From Gymnopus androsaceus JB14 (Eukaryota; Basidiomycota; Agaricomycetes; Agaricales; Omphalotaceae): a DNA stretch of 64,000 nt. The DNA lies in NCBI GenBank assembly GCA_009733575.1, contig ML769463.1:79356-143355 (forward strand). Direction: 5' to 3'. This document shows, piece by piece, positions 1 through 9,794 of the stretch (the first letter of the stretch is position 1; every line of letters begins with the position of its first letter). Below the pieces are notes generated by a model, which saw only the letters and a program-made list of their open reading frames with translations, was not told where the DNA came from and did no database searches. A program made the position numbers and the translations under genes.

Positions 1-670
1 AGGTAAAGCAAGTTTGTACATTCAGGTCAATAAGAGGACTGACTATATCAGTAAGTAGTGTCCTCCAACCATTAAATAGATTTACACAATCCTTGTTACC
101 AGAGCCGCAAGTTAATTATTATTCAAGCCTCTGTATATTGCGGGGAAACTCTGTACCCCCGCCATTCAGGTGCCAGCCACTATCTAAATGAACAGTGGTG
201 TCCAGTTGTTCCTGCTCCCGCAGTCTCAATGCCTCCGCCAACTGACGATCCCGTTGTTGAACTTGCTCTTCCATAGTGGCGAGACGCTGCTGAAACTTGA
301 TAGTAAGGAAATATTGTCCAACGTGATCTATCTGGCCTTTGGCCAGCTTCTGGATGAGATTCCACCGATTGCGACTCTAGTTGTTTCGATAAAACGGCAG
401 TGATAGCAATTAGGAAAAGAAAACTCACCTGGAGCCTGAGAACTTTTTTTTCTTGGAGGTACATGTTGGATACACGGGTACGGCGTCACTCAAGAAAAGG
501 GGGAGTCAAACGATATATTCCGTTTGAGCCTTGTAGTGGGAGTCGGGAGGCAAACGGATGGGGGATCGATGTACTACAGGCGGGCTTATATACAGTAATT
601 ACTTATTTTCAATTGGAAGCCGTGGCAAGCAATGGCACTCGGCAAAATCAAATCCAACAGTACAACTGTT

Positions 671-1212
671 GATGATGATTGTTCAACCAGATGTCCCCTT
701 GGGTGAGCAGCTTCCATGAAAGGACTCGCAATTAAACCTTGGAGTACTCTTTCCCTGGATCGTCTTCTGGACCAAAGAATACCACCAGCTAATAAAAGCA
801 AAGTGATTGGGATCACAGTGCCCAAAATGATCCCAACAAGCAGTCCAGTACTTTCCCATGCTTTTGATGACAATGCCAGAGTAGAGACAGTAGGGCTAGG
901 AGTGGAGCCGGAAGGAGACGCAGAGCTTGAGAGGGATGCTTGTTCTGCCAAGGTGAGTGATGTCACCAAGAAGTAGTCAATGCTGAATGGCAATCCTGTC
1001 TGGGTACCATTGAAAGCCACCACCACTGTGTGTTCTCCAACGCCAAGGTCAGAAGCTGTGAAAAGAACCTGCCTATTCAGGGTATTTATATCATTTTTTC
1101 CCCTGAATCCCAGGTAGCTCTATAACCACCGAGTCCTGGTCATCCACTTGATATGCTGCAGTATTGGTAATATTGGTATCACTCAGATCACCATAGAGAG
1201 ATACGGAAGTTC
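671..1212 (-). repeat. Tandem duplication unit, copy 1 (frameshifted)
   Basis: This 542-bp segment is a close copy of 1214-1925. Both carry the second ectodomain, Ser-rich stalk, TM helix and the start of the cytoplasmic tail of the TM protein. Compared with the other copy it has a 9-bp in-frame difference in the Ser/Pro stalk and one additional base in the run at 1094-1103, which puts a stop codon after IQGKK. The unit edges fall at the exon's 3' splice site and just after the tail motif LVEQSSS, so this is essentially an exon duplication. Confidence 0.85.
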
Positions 1213-1213
1213 T

Positions 1214-1925
1214 GATGATGATTGTTCAACCAGATGTCCCCTTGGGTGAGCAGCTTCCATGAAAGGACTCGCAATTAAGCCTTGGAGTGCTCTTTTCTTG
1301 GATTGTCTTCTGGACCAAAGAATACAACCAGCTAATAAAAGCAAGGTGATTGGGATCACAGTGCTCAAAATGACCCCAACAAGCAGTCCAGTACTTTTCC
1401 GTGCCTTTGATGTCAATGCTGGAGTAGAGACAGTAGGGCTAGGAGTGGGAGACACAGAGCTTGAGAGGGATGCTTGTTCTGCCAAGGTGAGTGATGTCAC
1501 CAAGAAGTACATCTGCAAAACCTGGTTGGTCTCCAGAGGTCTCCAGAGATCTCCAGAGCTCTGACAGCTGTCAAAAAGCTGTCAAACTCCTCCAGACGTC
1601 TCTGGAGGTCTCTGGAGATCTCTGGAATTACTATCCTTGCTCCAGGGACAAACGAAATGTATTGTGATGGTACAGGTTTTGCTGATGTAGTCAATGCTGA
1701 ATGGCAATCCTGTCTGGGTACCATTGAAAGCCACCACCACTGTGTGTTCTCCAATGCCAAGGTCAGAAGCTGTGAAAAGAACCTGCTTATCCAGAATACT
1801 TATATCATTTTTGCCCTGACTCCCAGGTAGCTCAATAACCACCGAGTCCTGGTCATCCACTTGATATGCTGCAGTATTGGTAATATTGGTATCACTCAGA
1901 TCACCATAGAGAGATACGTAAGTTC
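1214..1925 (-). repeat. Tandem duplication unit, copy 2 (MITE-interrupted)
   Basis: This is the second copy of the exon unit. It is longer than copy 1 almost entirely because a 178-bp element plus a duplicated TA lies at 1508-1689. Its reading frame upstream of the insertion is intact (VDDQDSVVIELPG through TASDLGIGEHTVVVAFNG), and downstream the stalk and TM helix are also intact. The junction with copy 1 lies at the shared hexamer aagttc, about 1207-1214. Confidence 0.85.
1510..1687. mobile_element. 178-bp MITE with TA target duplication
   Basis: The ends are inverted repeats: CATCTGCAAAACCTGG at the left and, read on the other strand, CATCAGCAAAACCTGT at the right. TA dinucleotides flank both ends (1508-1509 and 1688-1689), while the empty paralogous site in copy 1 has a single TA at 974-975. 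Inside, arrays of CCAGAG-type hexamers face each other and a 12-bp palindrome TGACAGCTGTCA lies in the middle. The TA duplication suggests mobilisation by a Tc1/mariner-type transposase (inference). No coding capacity is seen. A longer relative with the same ends is at 4742-5366. Confidence 0.9.
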
Positions 1926-3167
1926 CTGGAAGAATTTATCAGTCATTGAAGATAAAAAGTAGCAAGCTATACCATTAAACTTCAGTGTTGCACTGGATCC
2001 AGGAATAACAGTACTAGTAGTACTGCTATATGGTGTCATTGGGGCCGCAGCCCATCCCGCTCCAAAGGTTAGCATATTGTAATTTGTGAACTCTGTGACT
2101 TCCGGATTTCCGACCTGTAATATCTCTCCATCTAGTGTAGGATCTTCCACACTCTCGTATGTAATATAGTCGAATGACCATAGAGAATTGATGGGATTTG
2201 TGACGGTGACTTGCAGCACATGCTCTCCGAATGATAAACCACCAGCATTGCAAGCGTTGATGTTGTTGAACACATCAGATGATGGACTACTTGCAGATGA
2301 AACTTCTTTGACTCGGAACTTGAAAACCCCTTCCCCCCCGGGTCCACTACACAACTGATATGTGGAACGGGGAAACCTCCTTCATTGATCCCATCTAATG
2401 TCCCATACACCCCAATGTTAGAAGATCCTAGATGATGAGCAAGAGCATTATTGAGCTCTAAACATTCTACATACTAAGCATTGTTGTCAGAGGCAACGCA
2501 CCATTGAACCGAAAGGCAAGACTAGCATTTCCAGTTGTTGTATGCACAGTGCTGTTAAATGCGGGTCCCGTAACACTGAGCAAGTCATAGTCATTCCTGC
2601 CCAGAGCATCTGCCACTGTGGTATTGAAATACCAAGAGCCAGAATAATCAATTCTGGGGTCGGTGTCATCAACCATAAACCACACAGTAGACATGGGATC
2701 CAGAAGGGAGCGGTCTTATCAACACCTGGTGGACTGTCGCTTTATGAGTTGGAACCATCTTGCGTTAATCAACAAGTGATCTTGGAGAGGCCCCTGGAAT
2801 CTCCTACTGAACCCTGTCCACCTCGCCGGCCTCAATTACGCTATGATTTTGGGCTCATAAAAATCCCCGTGCACTGCTTTCTTGTACGTATTAGAATCTA
2901 AGGATCTGCATACTACCAGAGACTACCTGTGCTCAGCTTCGAGACGTACTAGGATGTGTAATAAGGTGCTCAAAATAGCTCAAAAATTTGGTTCAGCACT
3001 GACGCGGCGGCCTGAAGTATGCTATAGTGGACAAGATCCCAAGTTCTGAGGCCTGAAGTATGCTATATTTGGAAAAGGATTTTGCCAAAATTGGGTTCTG
3101 GAGTACACTGGGTTCAGTAGGAGATTCCGGGGGCCTTCTTGAAGTGATCATCTTAACTAAAGGCCCT

Positions 3168-3330
3168 GATCATCTAGATGTTTCATCTTGGCTTTCATCT
3201 TGGCTTTCTGGTCTAGGAGGAAAATTCGAAAGGGAGGTTGTTTATGTTGGGATGGCGTGGCTTTGATTGCACTCGTCGGTGGGTTGCCTAACAAACACCA
3301 ACCAGGAAGGGTGGAGCAGCAGCTATATGG
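3168..3330 (+). pseudogene. Relic of the MFS transporter 3' end
   Basis: The segment matches the last coding part of the MFS gene (about 7567-7727): gatcatcttggctttc, aggaaaattcgaaa, tttgattgcact and gtggagcagcagc occur in the same order and spacing. Here it carries a tandem 14-bp repeat, a deletion of about 10 bp over the last TM helix, and frame breaks. It is a truncated duplicate about 4.4 kb upstream of its source, in the same orientation. The sequence just before it (3011-3070) holds a 17-bp direct repeat, gcctgaagtatgctata, 41 bp apart. Confidence 0.8.
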
Positions 3331-3509
3331 ATAATGTGGTAGCAGATTGGTACGCCGACACTGGCGACCATGATCAGCGGCCCAGCGTCGTCTCACTGCT
3401 GTGTTCAGTATGTAGAATGAGCGTGTTGGGCTATTGCACGGGGTGCAGATGGGGACGCTTAAGATAGGGGCTGATCCACGTGTTATCCTTTACTTTCCAG
3501 TCATCTACA

Positions 3510-4509
3510 ATGTCCCCTTCTTTGCCCAACCTCAAAATTCTGTCTACCCATGCCTCCGTTGACGACCTCAAACCTATCAACTCCTTCCGCCTCTTCACGG
3601 AGTACATCTTTTTTCAAGTAAGCCTTCTGCAATTAGAAGCGCGATTCGATTCACTCAGATGTTTACTCCAGACCACGCATTTGGAACACATGTGGGGCCT
3701 AGAGAAAGGACAGCTTGATTTATGGTCATCGCTGAATCACATATCTGGTGAATCAAGATGCGCTTCGTTGGGCCAAGAACTGACTAGATGACATCTACAG
3801 TGCAAGCCAACGTCGCGCCGCTCTTCTATAACATGTAACTGATGCTCATTCCCTCGAAAGAAGTTCTGGACCAGATGATGGAGCTTATTCAATTCAATAA
3901 GAACTGTTCTCTCAATGAGCGTCGTAGGGCTTTCAAGGTGCCTTGTTTTTATCTTGAGCTGTCAATGACATTTCTAACATTTGCTCCAGGTCCTCCCACC
4001 CAAGAAATACGAGTACCGACTGATAACCGTAACCGATCCACCGCCTACTATATTCGCTTCTGGCTTAACTTCTTGTGTCGAGCCTCTTCTTTGCATCTAT
4101 CCAGACTTTCCGCTGGTAAAGCTGAACGTTCACCCTGCTTTTGCCATGATTCACAGTGCATCGGGTCTGGTCCATGCTAACTACTCACATCTCCCATTCT
4201 ACCAAACTATATCAAATATGACGGCTCTTTCCATCTTTCCTACGCGGCGTGCACTTGAATTCCAAAGCCCTTCCTGACCCGAATGCTAGCAGAGATGACT
4301 CATCAGAGGGAGGCACTATCTATGAGGATGACCCTGATAGTGAAGCCAAAGCCGTCAAGATACATTCTTGGCTCAACAAAACCGATGGCCCAAGCTCTTC
4401 CCCCGTGCAAGGCATCTCTTTGGGTGAAACGTTGTGGAAGATGCTTGTCCATGGAAAGCATAGGCCTTGTGGTGTATCACCGTCGGAACGCGCGAGGGCG
4501 GAAAGGTAG
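3510..4509 (+). CDS. Unrecognised multi-exon protein, possibly decayed
   Basis: Several linked stretches look coding. A first exon starts at ATG 3510 (MSPSLPNLKIL). A second stretch around 3842-3939 reads PSKEVLDQMMELIQFNKNC. It splices (gtgcct..ccag) into VLPPKKYEYRLITVTDPP, followed by a conserved-looking block ending ANYSHLPFYQTISNM. An acidic tail follows (about 4270-4460, SSEGGTIYEDDPDSEAKAVKI). An in-frame TAA just before 3842 and further stops suggest decay or base errors. I do not recognise the family; an HNH-type or other Agaricomycete-restricted protein is possible but unsupported. Boundaries are approximate. Confidence 0.35.
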
Positions 4510-4741
4510 TACAGAAGTGGAAAGGGGCAACATTACAAAACAAGATCGATCCACAAGCGGTAAAATGTCCGGGATAGTAAAATTCAGGCTCATGGCAAGC
4601 GAGCCGGGCAGCAAGCAGTGGATTTAATAGACAAGATGTAGACATATGATCGAGTCAAGTAGCAACAACTGGATGTGCATTCTGATAGGCAGAGCAGCTA
4701 CGAATCTTCCCGCCCAAGGTATCAAATAATAGTAGCTGCTG

Positions 4742-5366
4742 CATCAGCAAAACCTGGCTGTACTGGACAGCGCTGGATAGCGCTATCCAGCACTCATAGC
4801 ACCCATAGCACCCATAGCAAGGTCCCCATCTATCCAGAGCTATGGATTGCTATGGACTGCTATGGATCACTATGGATTTCACGGGAATGTCAAGACTCGA
4901 CATCGGTTGTCATTCTATTTAATACTAAATATATTATTTGTTTGAATTGTCTTGAGGATCATAAAATCGAACCATGGCAAAATAAAATCATTTATATCTT
5001 CATGTTCAAATGTAGACTATAGTACAGTGCACATGCATAATTATAATCATTTGTTACCCAGTATGAGACTATACTACTCTATCGAATAAACACCCTGAAA
5101 CCGAAGAACCTAATGAGATGCACCAAGAATACCACAATGAGCCTAGGCAACTGAGAATCGAGACGAAGTCGTCGATCCCTCTTATATACTGTTGGCGGGA
5201 GAGAATGACAGATGTCAAACAGCTGTCAAATGACGGAACAAGTCAGTGATCCCACAGAACTTCATAGCAGGCCATAGCAGGCCATAGCGGCCATAGTTCT
5301 GTCAAGAAATATGGCCACTATGGCCTGCTATGGTCTGCTATGACCATTATCCAGGTTTTGCTGATG
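4742..5366. mobile_element. 625-bp MITE, same family as the 178-bp element
   Basis: Perfect 16-bp terminal inverted repeats, CATCAGCAAAACCTGG, mark both ends and match the ends of the element at 1510-1687. TG flanks both sides, so the target copy is either TG or a mutated TA. Each end carries an array built on CATAGC/GCTATG that can fold back on itself (about 4794-4880 and 5263-5345). A perfect 20-bp palindrome occupies 4772-4791. The motif acagctgtcaaa near 5218 is shared with the small MITE. There is no plausible transposase ORF; the ORFs inside are short and compositionally driven by the repeats. Confidence 0.88.
4772..4791. repeat. Perfect 20-bp palindrome inside the MITE
   Basis: The sequence gctggatagcgctatccagc is identical on both strands. 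It sits about 30 bp from the left end of the element and immediately before the CATAGC array. It could form a cruciform or bind a dimeric protein; which, if either, is unknown. Confidence 0.9.
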
Positions 5367-5870
5367 TGCTTCGAGGTCACGATCTAGATGGTGGCTTGTA
5401 GTAGGTTGGGCTAAAGTGATCGTTCTAGACATACAAGAAATCTGTGTGTGGTCGCGGTAGTTGAGGAGAAAGGGGTGACCTTGTCAGCAGAGAAACGAAA
5501 CAAAAAAGAATTGTCCATTACTCGAAGACGTCCGACTACCTACCAAGCAAAGAAAGTTAGCTATAGCTAATTCCAATAGAGACAAATTCTCAATGCAACA
5601 CAAGATTCAAACCCACTAGTTATACGTATCGTCTACCCGGATCTCCTCATGGCTCAAAATCAATTCCACTCGGTTTCGGACTACCGTGTCTTAACGTGAC
5701 CACATAGTATTGACATAGTACGGCTTCTTCAACTTGGAGCTTGTGCAAATTTAATGTGAGCGTCTATATAGTAATCCCGTCTCGAGGCGTCTCTATTATT
5801 TCACCCATATGATCATAACCACTTCATAACCAAAGGTTATGACGGAACCACTCTTTTATCAACCATCATC
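5367..5870. other. Intergenic: MFS upstream region
   Basis: About 500 bp separate the long MITE from the MFS start codon. A TATA-like ctatatag lies near 5764, about 105 bp before the ATG. No other gene-like signal was found. Because the MITE sits just upstream, it may have brought or displaced regulatory sites. Confidence 0.5.
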
Positions 5871-7740
5871 ATGAACTCTACTGATGGCATGCAAAATATT
5901 GAGCTAGCTGTTCAAATCCCGCTGCCTCCTTCGAGATCTACGATCTATCTCTCAAGTTCTGTGGACGTTGCTTCCGGTGAAGGGTACAACAGCGCAATTC
6001 CCAATGGAAGGAACGAATCTTCTCTACCTCCAATGGACAAAGGTATCCATGCTTGGTCCTTTGTAGGCATATGCTTGATCAATGTTTTCGTGATGATTAT
6101 TTATACTTATCTCCAAAGTTGACTGCTGCATTTTTGGTGCAATTCACTGTCTGGGGATTCCCGACTACGTTTGGTGTTTTCCTCGACGGTGGGTGTATCT
6201 CCGTACCTGAAACTCATCGTTTCTCAATGCGTTCTACAAAGCCTACCTAAATGACTCCCGATATACCACTCAGCCCAATGCATCTACACTGCTTCCACTA
6301 ATTGGCCCAGTTGCAACTGGTATTATTTATTGCTCCGGTATGTCGATGTTGTTACTCTTGAACATTGCTTAGATTCTAATCCCTCAATTAGGCCCTTTTA
6401 TTACTCCAGTGATAACAAGATATCCGTATCACAAACGTACCTCTTTGTACATTGGTGCACTTCTCTGTTGGGTATCTCTATTTTCTGCAAGCTACACGAT
6501 TCAGGTTCGATTCCCTTTTTGCCGTCATTGAGGTTTCCGCTTTATAATCTGACATCCTCAATCAGGTTGTCCGGCTAGTCGCACTGCAAGGTGTTTTATA
6601 CGCCATTGGAGGGGCACTTTTATACTTCCCCTGTATTTCCTATCTCTCAGAATGGTTCCAGGAAAAACGTGGCTTCGCTAATGGAGTGGTTTTCGCCGGG
6701 ACTGCGGTTGGAGGTATCCTTCTTCCCCTCGCCTTACCCCCACTTTTGTCGGCATACGGACCTCCAAAAACGTTACGGATTTTATCCGTAGCAATAGCTC
6801 TTCTTATTGTTCCCCTCCTTCCCTTTGTCAAGGGACGTTTACCAGTATCCCGCACTCGCACAACAGGGCCCACACCTCGAGGGAGACGTAATACAGAATG
6901 GACCAAGAGTGTCCCATTTTTGGTTCTTAGTGGCTGCTAACACTTTCCAAGGATTTGGCTATTTCGTACCCATTGTCTGGCTTCCCAGTAAGCAGTCGCA
7001 TTCCACTTTGAATCTATGCTTCTTACTCTCGTACAGCATTTGCCAGTGAGCTCAAACTGACTAGCACAAACTCCTCAGTCGCTTTGGCATTGCTCAATTG
7101 TAAGTGTACTTCATAAATGTTGCACAAATTCATCACTGTTTCATCAGGCGGCTCTATGCTCGGTCGACTTTCCATGGGTTATCTTTCCGACAAAGTAAAT
7201 CCTTGGCTTCTCGCTTTCGCAACTTTGATTTCCACTTCCGCTGTGACATTCATTCTCTGGGGAGTGCTATCGTATAATCTCGCTGGACTACTCTCTTTTG
7301 GTTTCGCTTTTGGTATCCTGGCCGGAGGCTGGTCGAGTTCATGGACTGGCTTCACGAAGCCACTGACTGGTGGGCCTCTTCCTATATTATTATTCACTGA
7401 AACTTACTCATAAGTCATCTACCCAGCCAACGACCCGAACATCTCCGTAACTGTTTTCGGAGTGCTCTTGTTCTCTCGTGGCATAGGAAACATCTTCTCA
7501 ACACCCATCTCAACAGCTTTATCAAGTTTAGGGCCGTCGAATTCCACGACTAGTTCCAATTCCTTTGATCATCTTGGCTTTCATGTCGGGGGAGGAAAAT
7601 TCGAAAAGGTGATTGTTTATGTGGGGACGTGCTTTGCTGGCGCCGCTTTGATTGCACTTGTCGGTTGGGTTGCGGATGTAACTAAACGCCGACCAGGTGG
7701 TGAAAGGGTGGAGCAGCAGCAGCTTGGGCTTCAAAGTTGA
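5871..7740 (+). CDS. MFS transporter, monocarboxylate-type
   Basis: After a hydrophilic N-terminus, the joined exons give the Agaricomycete MCT-like order: HAWSF then FLVQFTVWGFPTTFGVFLDAY (TM1), LLPLIGPVATGIIYCSGP (TM2), ITRYPYHKR loop, LYFPCISYLSEWFQEKRGFANG, a central loop with PFVKGRLP, ANTFQGFGYFVPIVWLPTFA, GSMLGRLSMGYLSDK (loop-type motif), FAFGILAGGWSSSWTG, and VFGVLLFSRGIGNIFSTPIS near the end. Introns are about 50-65 bp. A 1-bp shift near 6900-6915 breaks the frame between TEWTK and HFWFLVAANTF; both sides are well conserved. It probably moves monocarboxylates or related organic acids across the plasma membrane. The dehydrogenase gene follows 370 bp downstream on the same strand. Its last exon was the source of the relic at 3168-3330. 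Confidence 0.85.
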
Positions 7741-8108
7741 ACCGATGCAGAGGCTAACTAATTTAGTATCAAGTCTTCTTTTCACAGTATTGCTCCGTTT
7801 TCTTATATATATGCAGTCTACAGGAATCCAATATCTTCAAATGCCATCCCGATCCTCGCCGCTTCTGCAACTCTCGGCTTCGGACGGAACACTACCTTGT
7901 CGCGGAGAGCCGTACTTGTAAGCTTCAGCATTCAACGTTCAGCAATTGAATGTCTACACGCATGTGACTCCCACTCACTTTATTGGACGCGTTTAAAATA
8001 CATTACTCCCCATGAACAAAACCGAACTCTCAGTTCTCATGGAAGAAATTCACTTCTCTCGTCTGCCCCATTTTATCCTTATCTCTCAGTAAAGAATCTC
8101 AAATCGCA
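7741..8108. other. Intergenic between transporter and dehydrogenase
   Basis: The gap holds the transporter 3' flank and the dehydrogenase upstream region. A tatatatatg run lies near 7804 and an inverted CCAAT-type tattgg at 7980. No gene was found. Confidence 0.5.
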
Positions 8109-9457
8109 ATGTCCTCGACCAACCAAACCAATGGCCATGCCATCACTTCGCCCACTCTGAAATCAGCCTACAAGATCGCCTCCATACCCGGTGATGGAAT
8201 TGGCACCGAAGTCATTTCCGCAGGAGTGGAGGTCCTGAAAGCACTGACCAAGAAGTTTGACTCCTTCGAGCTAGAGTTTACAGACTTTGATTGGGGTACA
8301 GAGAGGTATCTGAAGACCGGGAGATACACTCCAGAGGATTATCTTTCGATTCTGAAAGGATCCGATGCCATCTTGTTCGTGATTCCCTCGTCCCTCTTCT
8401 TCCAGTTCACTTACAGTAATTTGCGCTGTCCTCAAGCTTTGGTTCAGTTGGTTCTCCCTCTGTGCCAGACCACATCTCTCTCTGGGGACTCCGACTCGCA
8501 ATCTGTCAACCTCTCCAACAATACGCCAACGTCCGCCCGACGAGGATTCTTCCAGGAACTAAATCCCCTTTGGCGAATTGTAAGACGGGAGATCTTGATT
8601 GGGTCATAGTCCGAGAAAATAGTGAAGGAGAGTATGCTGGGCAGGGAGGCAGAACACATATAGGATGTGATCATGAAGTCGCTACAGGTTAGCTTTTTTT
8701 TCTTCTCTAACTTACAGATAGATGTATTTATCGTCATTGATAGAATTATCGATCTTTACTAGAACGGGCGTTCGTCGGATCGCCCAATTCGCATTCAGCG
8801 TTGCCCAAAAGCGTCCGCGGAAGATGCTCAACCTATGTCACGAAAAGCAACGCGCAGCGTGCAGGGATGGTGATGTGGGACGAAGTCATCCTAGAAGTTG
8901 CGAAAGGATTTCCGGACGTGAAACTCGATCATATGTTGGGTCAGTAGCTCGCTTTCCAAGTTCTACTGTTTGTCTGTATGCTCATTCATGATAACCATAG
9001 TCGATGCAATGACTGTTCGGATGGTTCTCGACCCTCGCTCTCTCGATACCATCCTTGCGACCAATCTCCATGCAGACATTCTTTCCGACCTTGCGGCTGC
9101 ATTGGCAGGATCAATAGGTATAGCACCCACCGCAAACCTCGATCCTACGCGCAAGAATCCATCTAGTATGCTTTGCACTGCTCTCAGACGACATTTTCTA
9201 ATTATTTTATCCTAGTGTTCGAACCAATCCACGGTTCCGCCTTCGATATAACTGGTCTTGGCCTCGCCAATCCGATTGCGACATTTTGGACCGCATCGGA
9301 GATGCTTCACTGGCTTGGTGAGTCTGAAGCCGCACTAGGTCTAATGGCGGCTGTAGAGAATGTCTGCACTGCTGGAATCATGACGCGGGATCTGGGTGGT
9401 AAAGCAAGTACGGCCGAGGTTACAGAGGCTGTTATTAAAGAAATCATGAATCTTTAG
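8109..9457 (+). CDS. Tartrate/D-malate dehydrogenase family (IDH/IMDH fold)
   Basis: The N-terminus KIASIPGDGIGTEV is the family nucleotide-site signature. Later exons give GSVGSPSVPDHISLWGLRL, RPTRILPGT, VRENSEGEYAGQGGR, the substrate-site block YVTKSNAQRAGMVMWDE, LHADILSDLAAALAGS with GIAPTANLDP, and FEPIHGSAFDITG. The SPxxPDHxSLWxLRL version points to the tartrate/D-malate branch rather than isocitrate or isopropylmalate enzymes. It would oxidise tartrate or D-malate with NAD+, in the cytosol (no targeting peptide is obvious). A 1-bp insertion at 8827-8833 shifts the frame just before YVTKSN. The gene has about six exons and ends at 9457. Its position behind an MCT-type carrier suggests joint use of imported organic acids. 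Confidence 0.88.
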
Positions 9458-9794
9458 CCAGTTGTGTATTATTTACGATCAGAACAAGCTATATGTACAG
9501 TACGTCCGCGAATATATCAGGATAGCTTCAACTACTAGCTTTCGAGTGAGCTGTTGAAGAAGTACATTTAGGAGTAGTACTACAGCATCATATCACCGCT
9601 TTTCATCACCCCGCGATAGTTGAGCAAGCTTGTCAAGGACAATGAGATTAAAGCATAGCAAATGAGATAGTACTACAACCGATCAGGGTACCAGAATACA
9701 GTACTTTAATATACAAAAAAGAGATACATAGAGTTCCAGATACCGATGCGGTCGAGAAGAGGAAAACAAAGAAACAAAGTCGACTGGAAATCAA
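9458..9794. other. Convergent 3' flanks
   Basis: This A/T-rich spacer lies between the dehydrogenase stop and the DnaJ stop, which face each other. It should contain both 3' UTRs. No gene or repeat stands out. Confidence 0.6.

Larger units (their letters stand above)
119..2694 (-). pseudogene. Broken transmembrane glycoprotein gene with duplicated 3' exon
   Basis: Reading on the minus strand, the gene starts near a VDDTDPRIDYSGSW motif typical of Agaricomycete surface proteins with two beta-sandwich ectodomains, a Ser-rich stalk, one TM helix and a charged tail. The second ectodomain follows an intron whose join gives KFNGTYVSLYGD (about 1925). The TM helix (GLLVGIILGTVIPITLLLLAG type) is present twice because the whole exon is duplicated. 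A likely last exon (119 to about 380) encodes a Gln/Arg-rich coiled coil ending in HLDSGWHLNGGG. No signal peptide is visible before 2694, so the 5' end is missing or misread. The copy nearer the 5' end is split by a 178-bp MITE; the other copy has a 1-bp frameshift at 1094-1103 leading to an immediate stop. Neither copy can be read through, so I call it a pseudogene; splicing out of the MITE cannot be excluded. Confidence 0.6.

Noticed and set aside
1026..1518. Two separate small TM-protein genes
   Set aside because: The two ORFs are duplicated exons of one gene; each lacks its own start and upstream ectodomain, and the edges match a splice site.
4791..4880. Regularly repeated CATAGC units that might look like a CRISPR-type array
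   Set aside because: Units are 6-9 bp with no spacers, lie symmetrically at both ends of a MITE, and the genome is eukaryotic.
6502..6515. A tRNA B-box-like ggttcgattcc followed by a T run
   Set aside because: No A box or cloverleaf fits upstream, and the site is the donor end of an MFS intron with conserved coding sequence directly before it.
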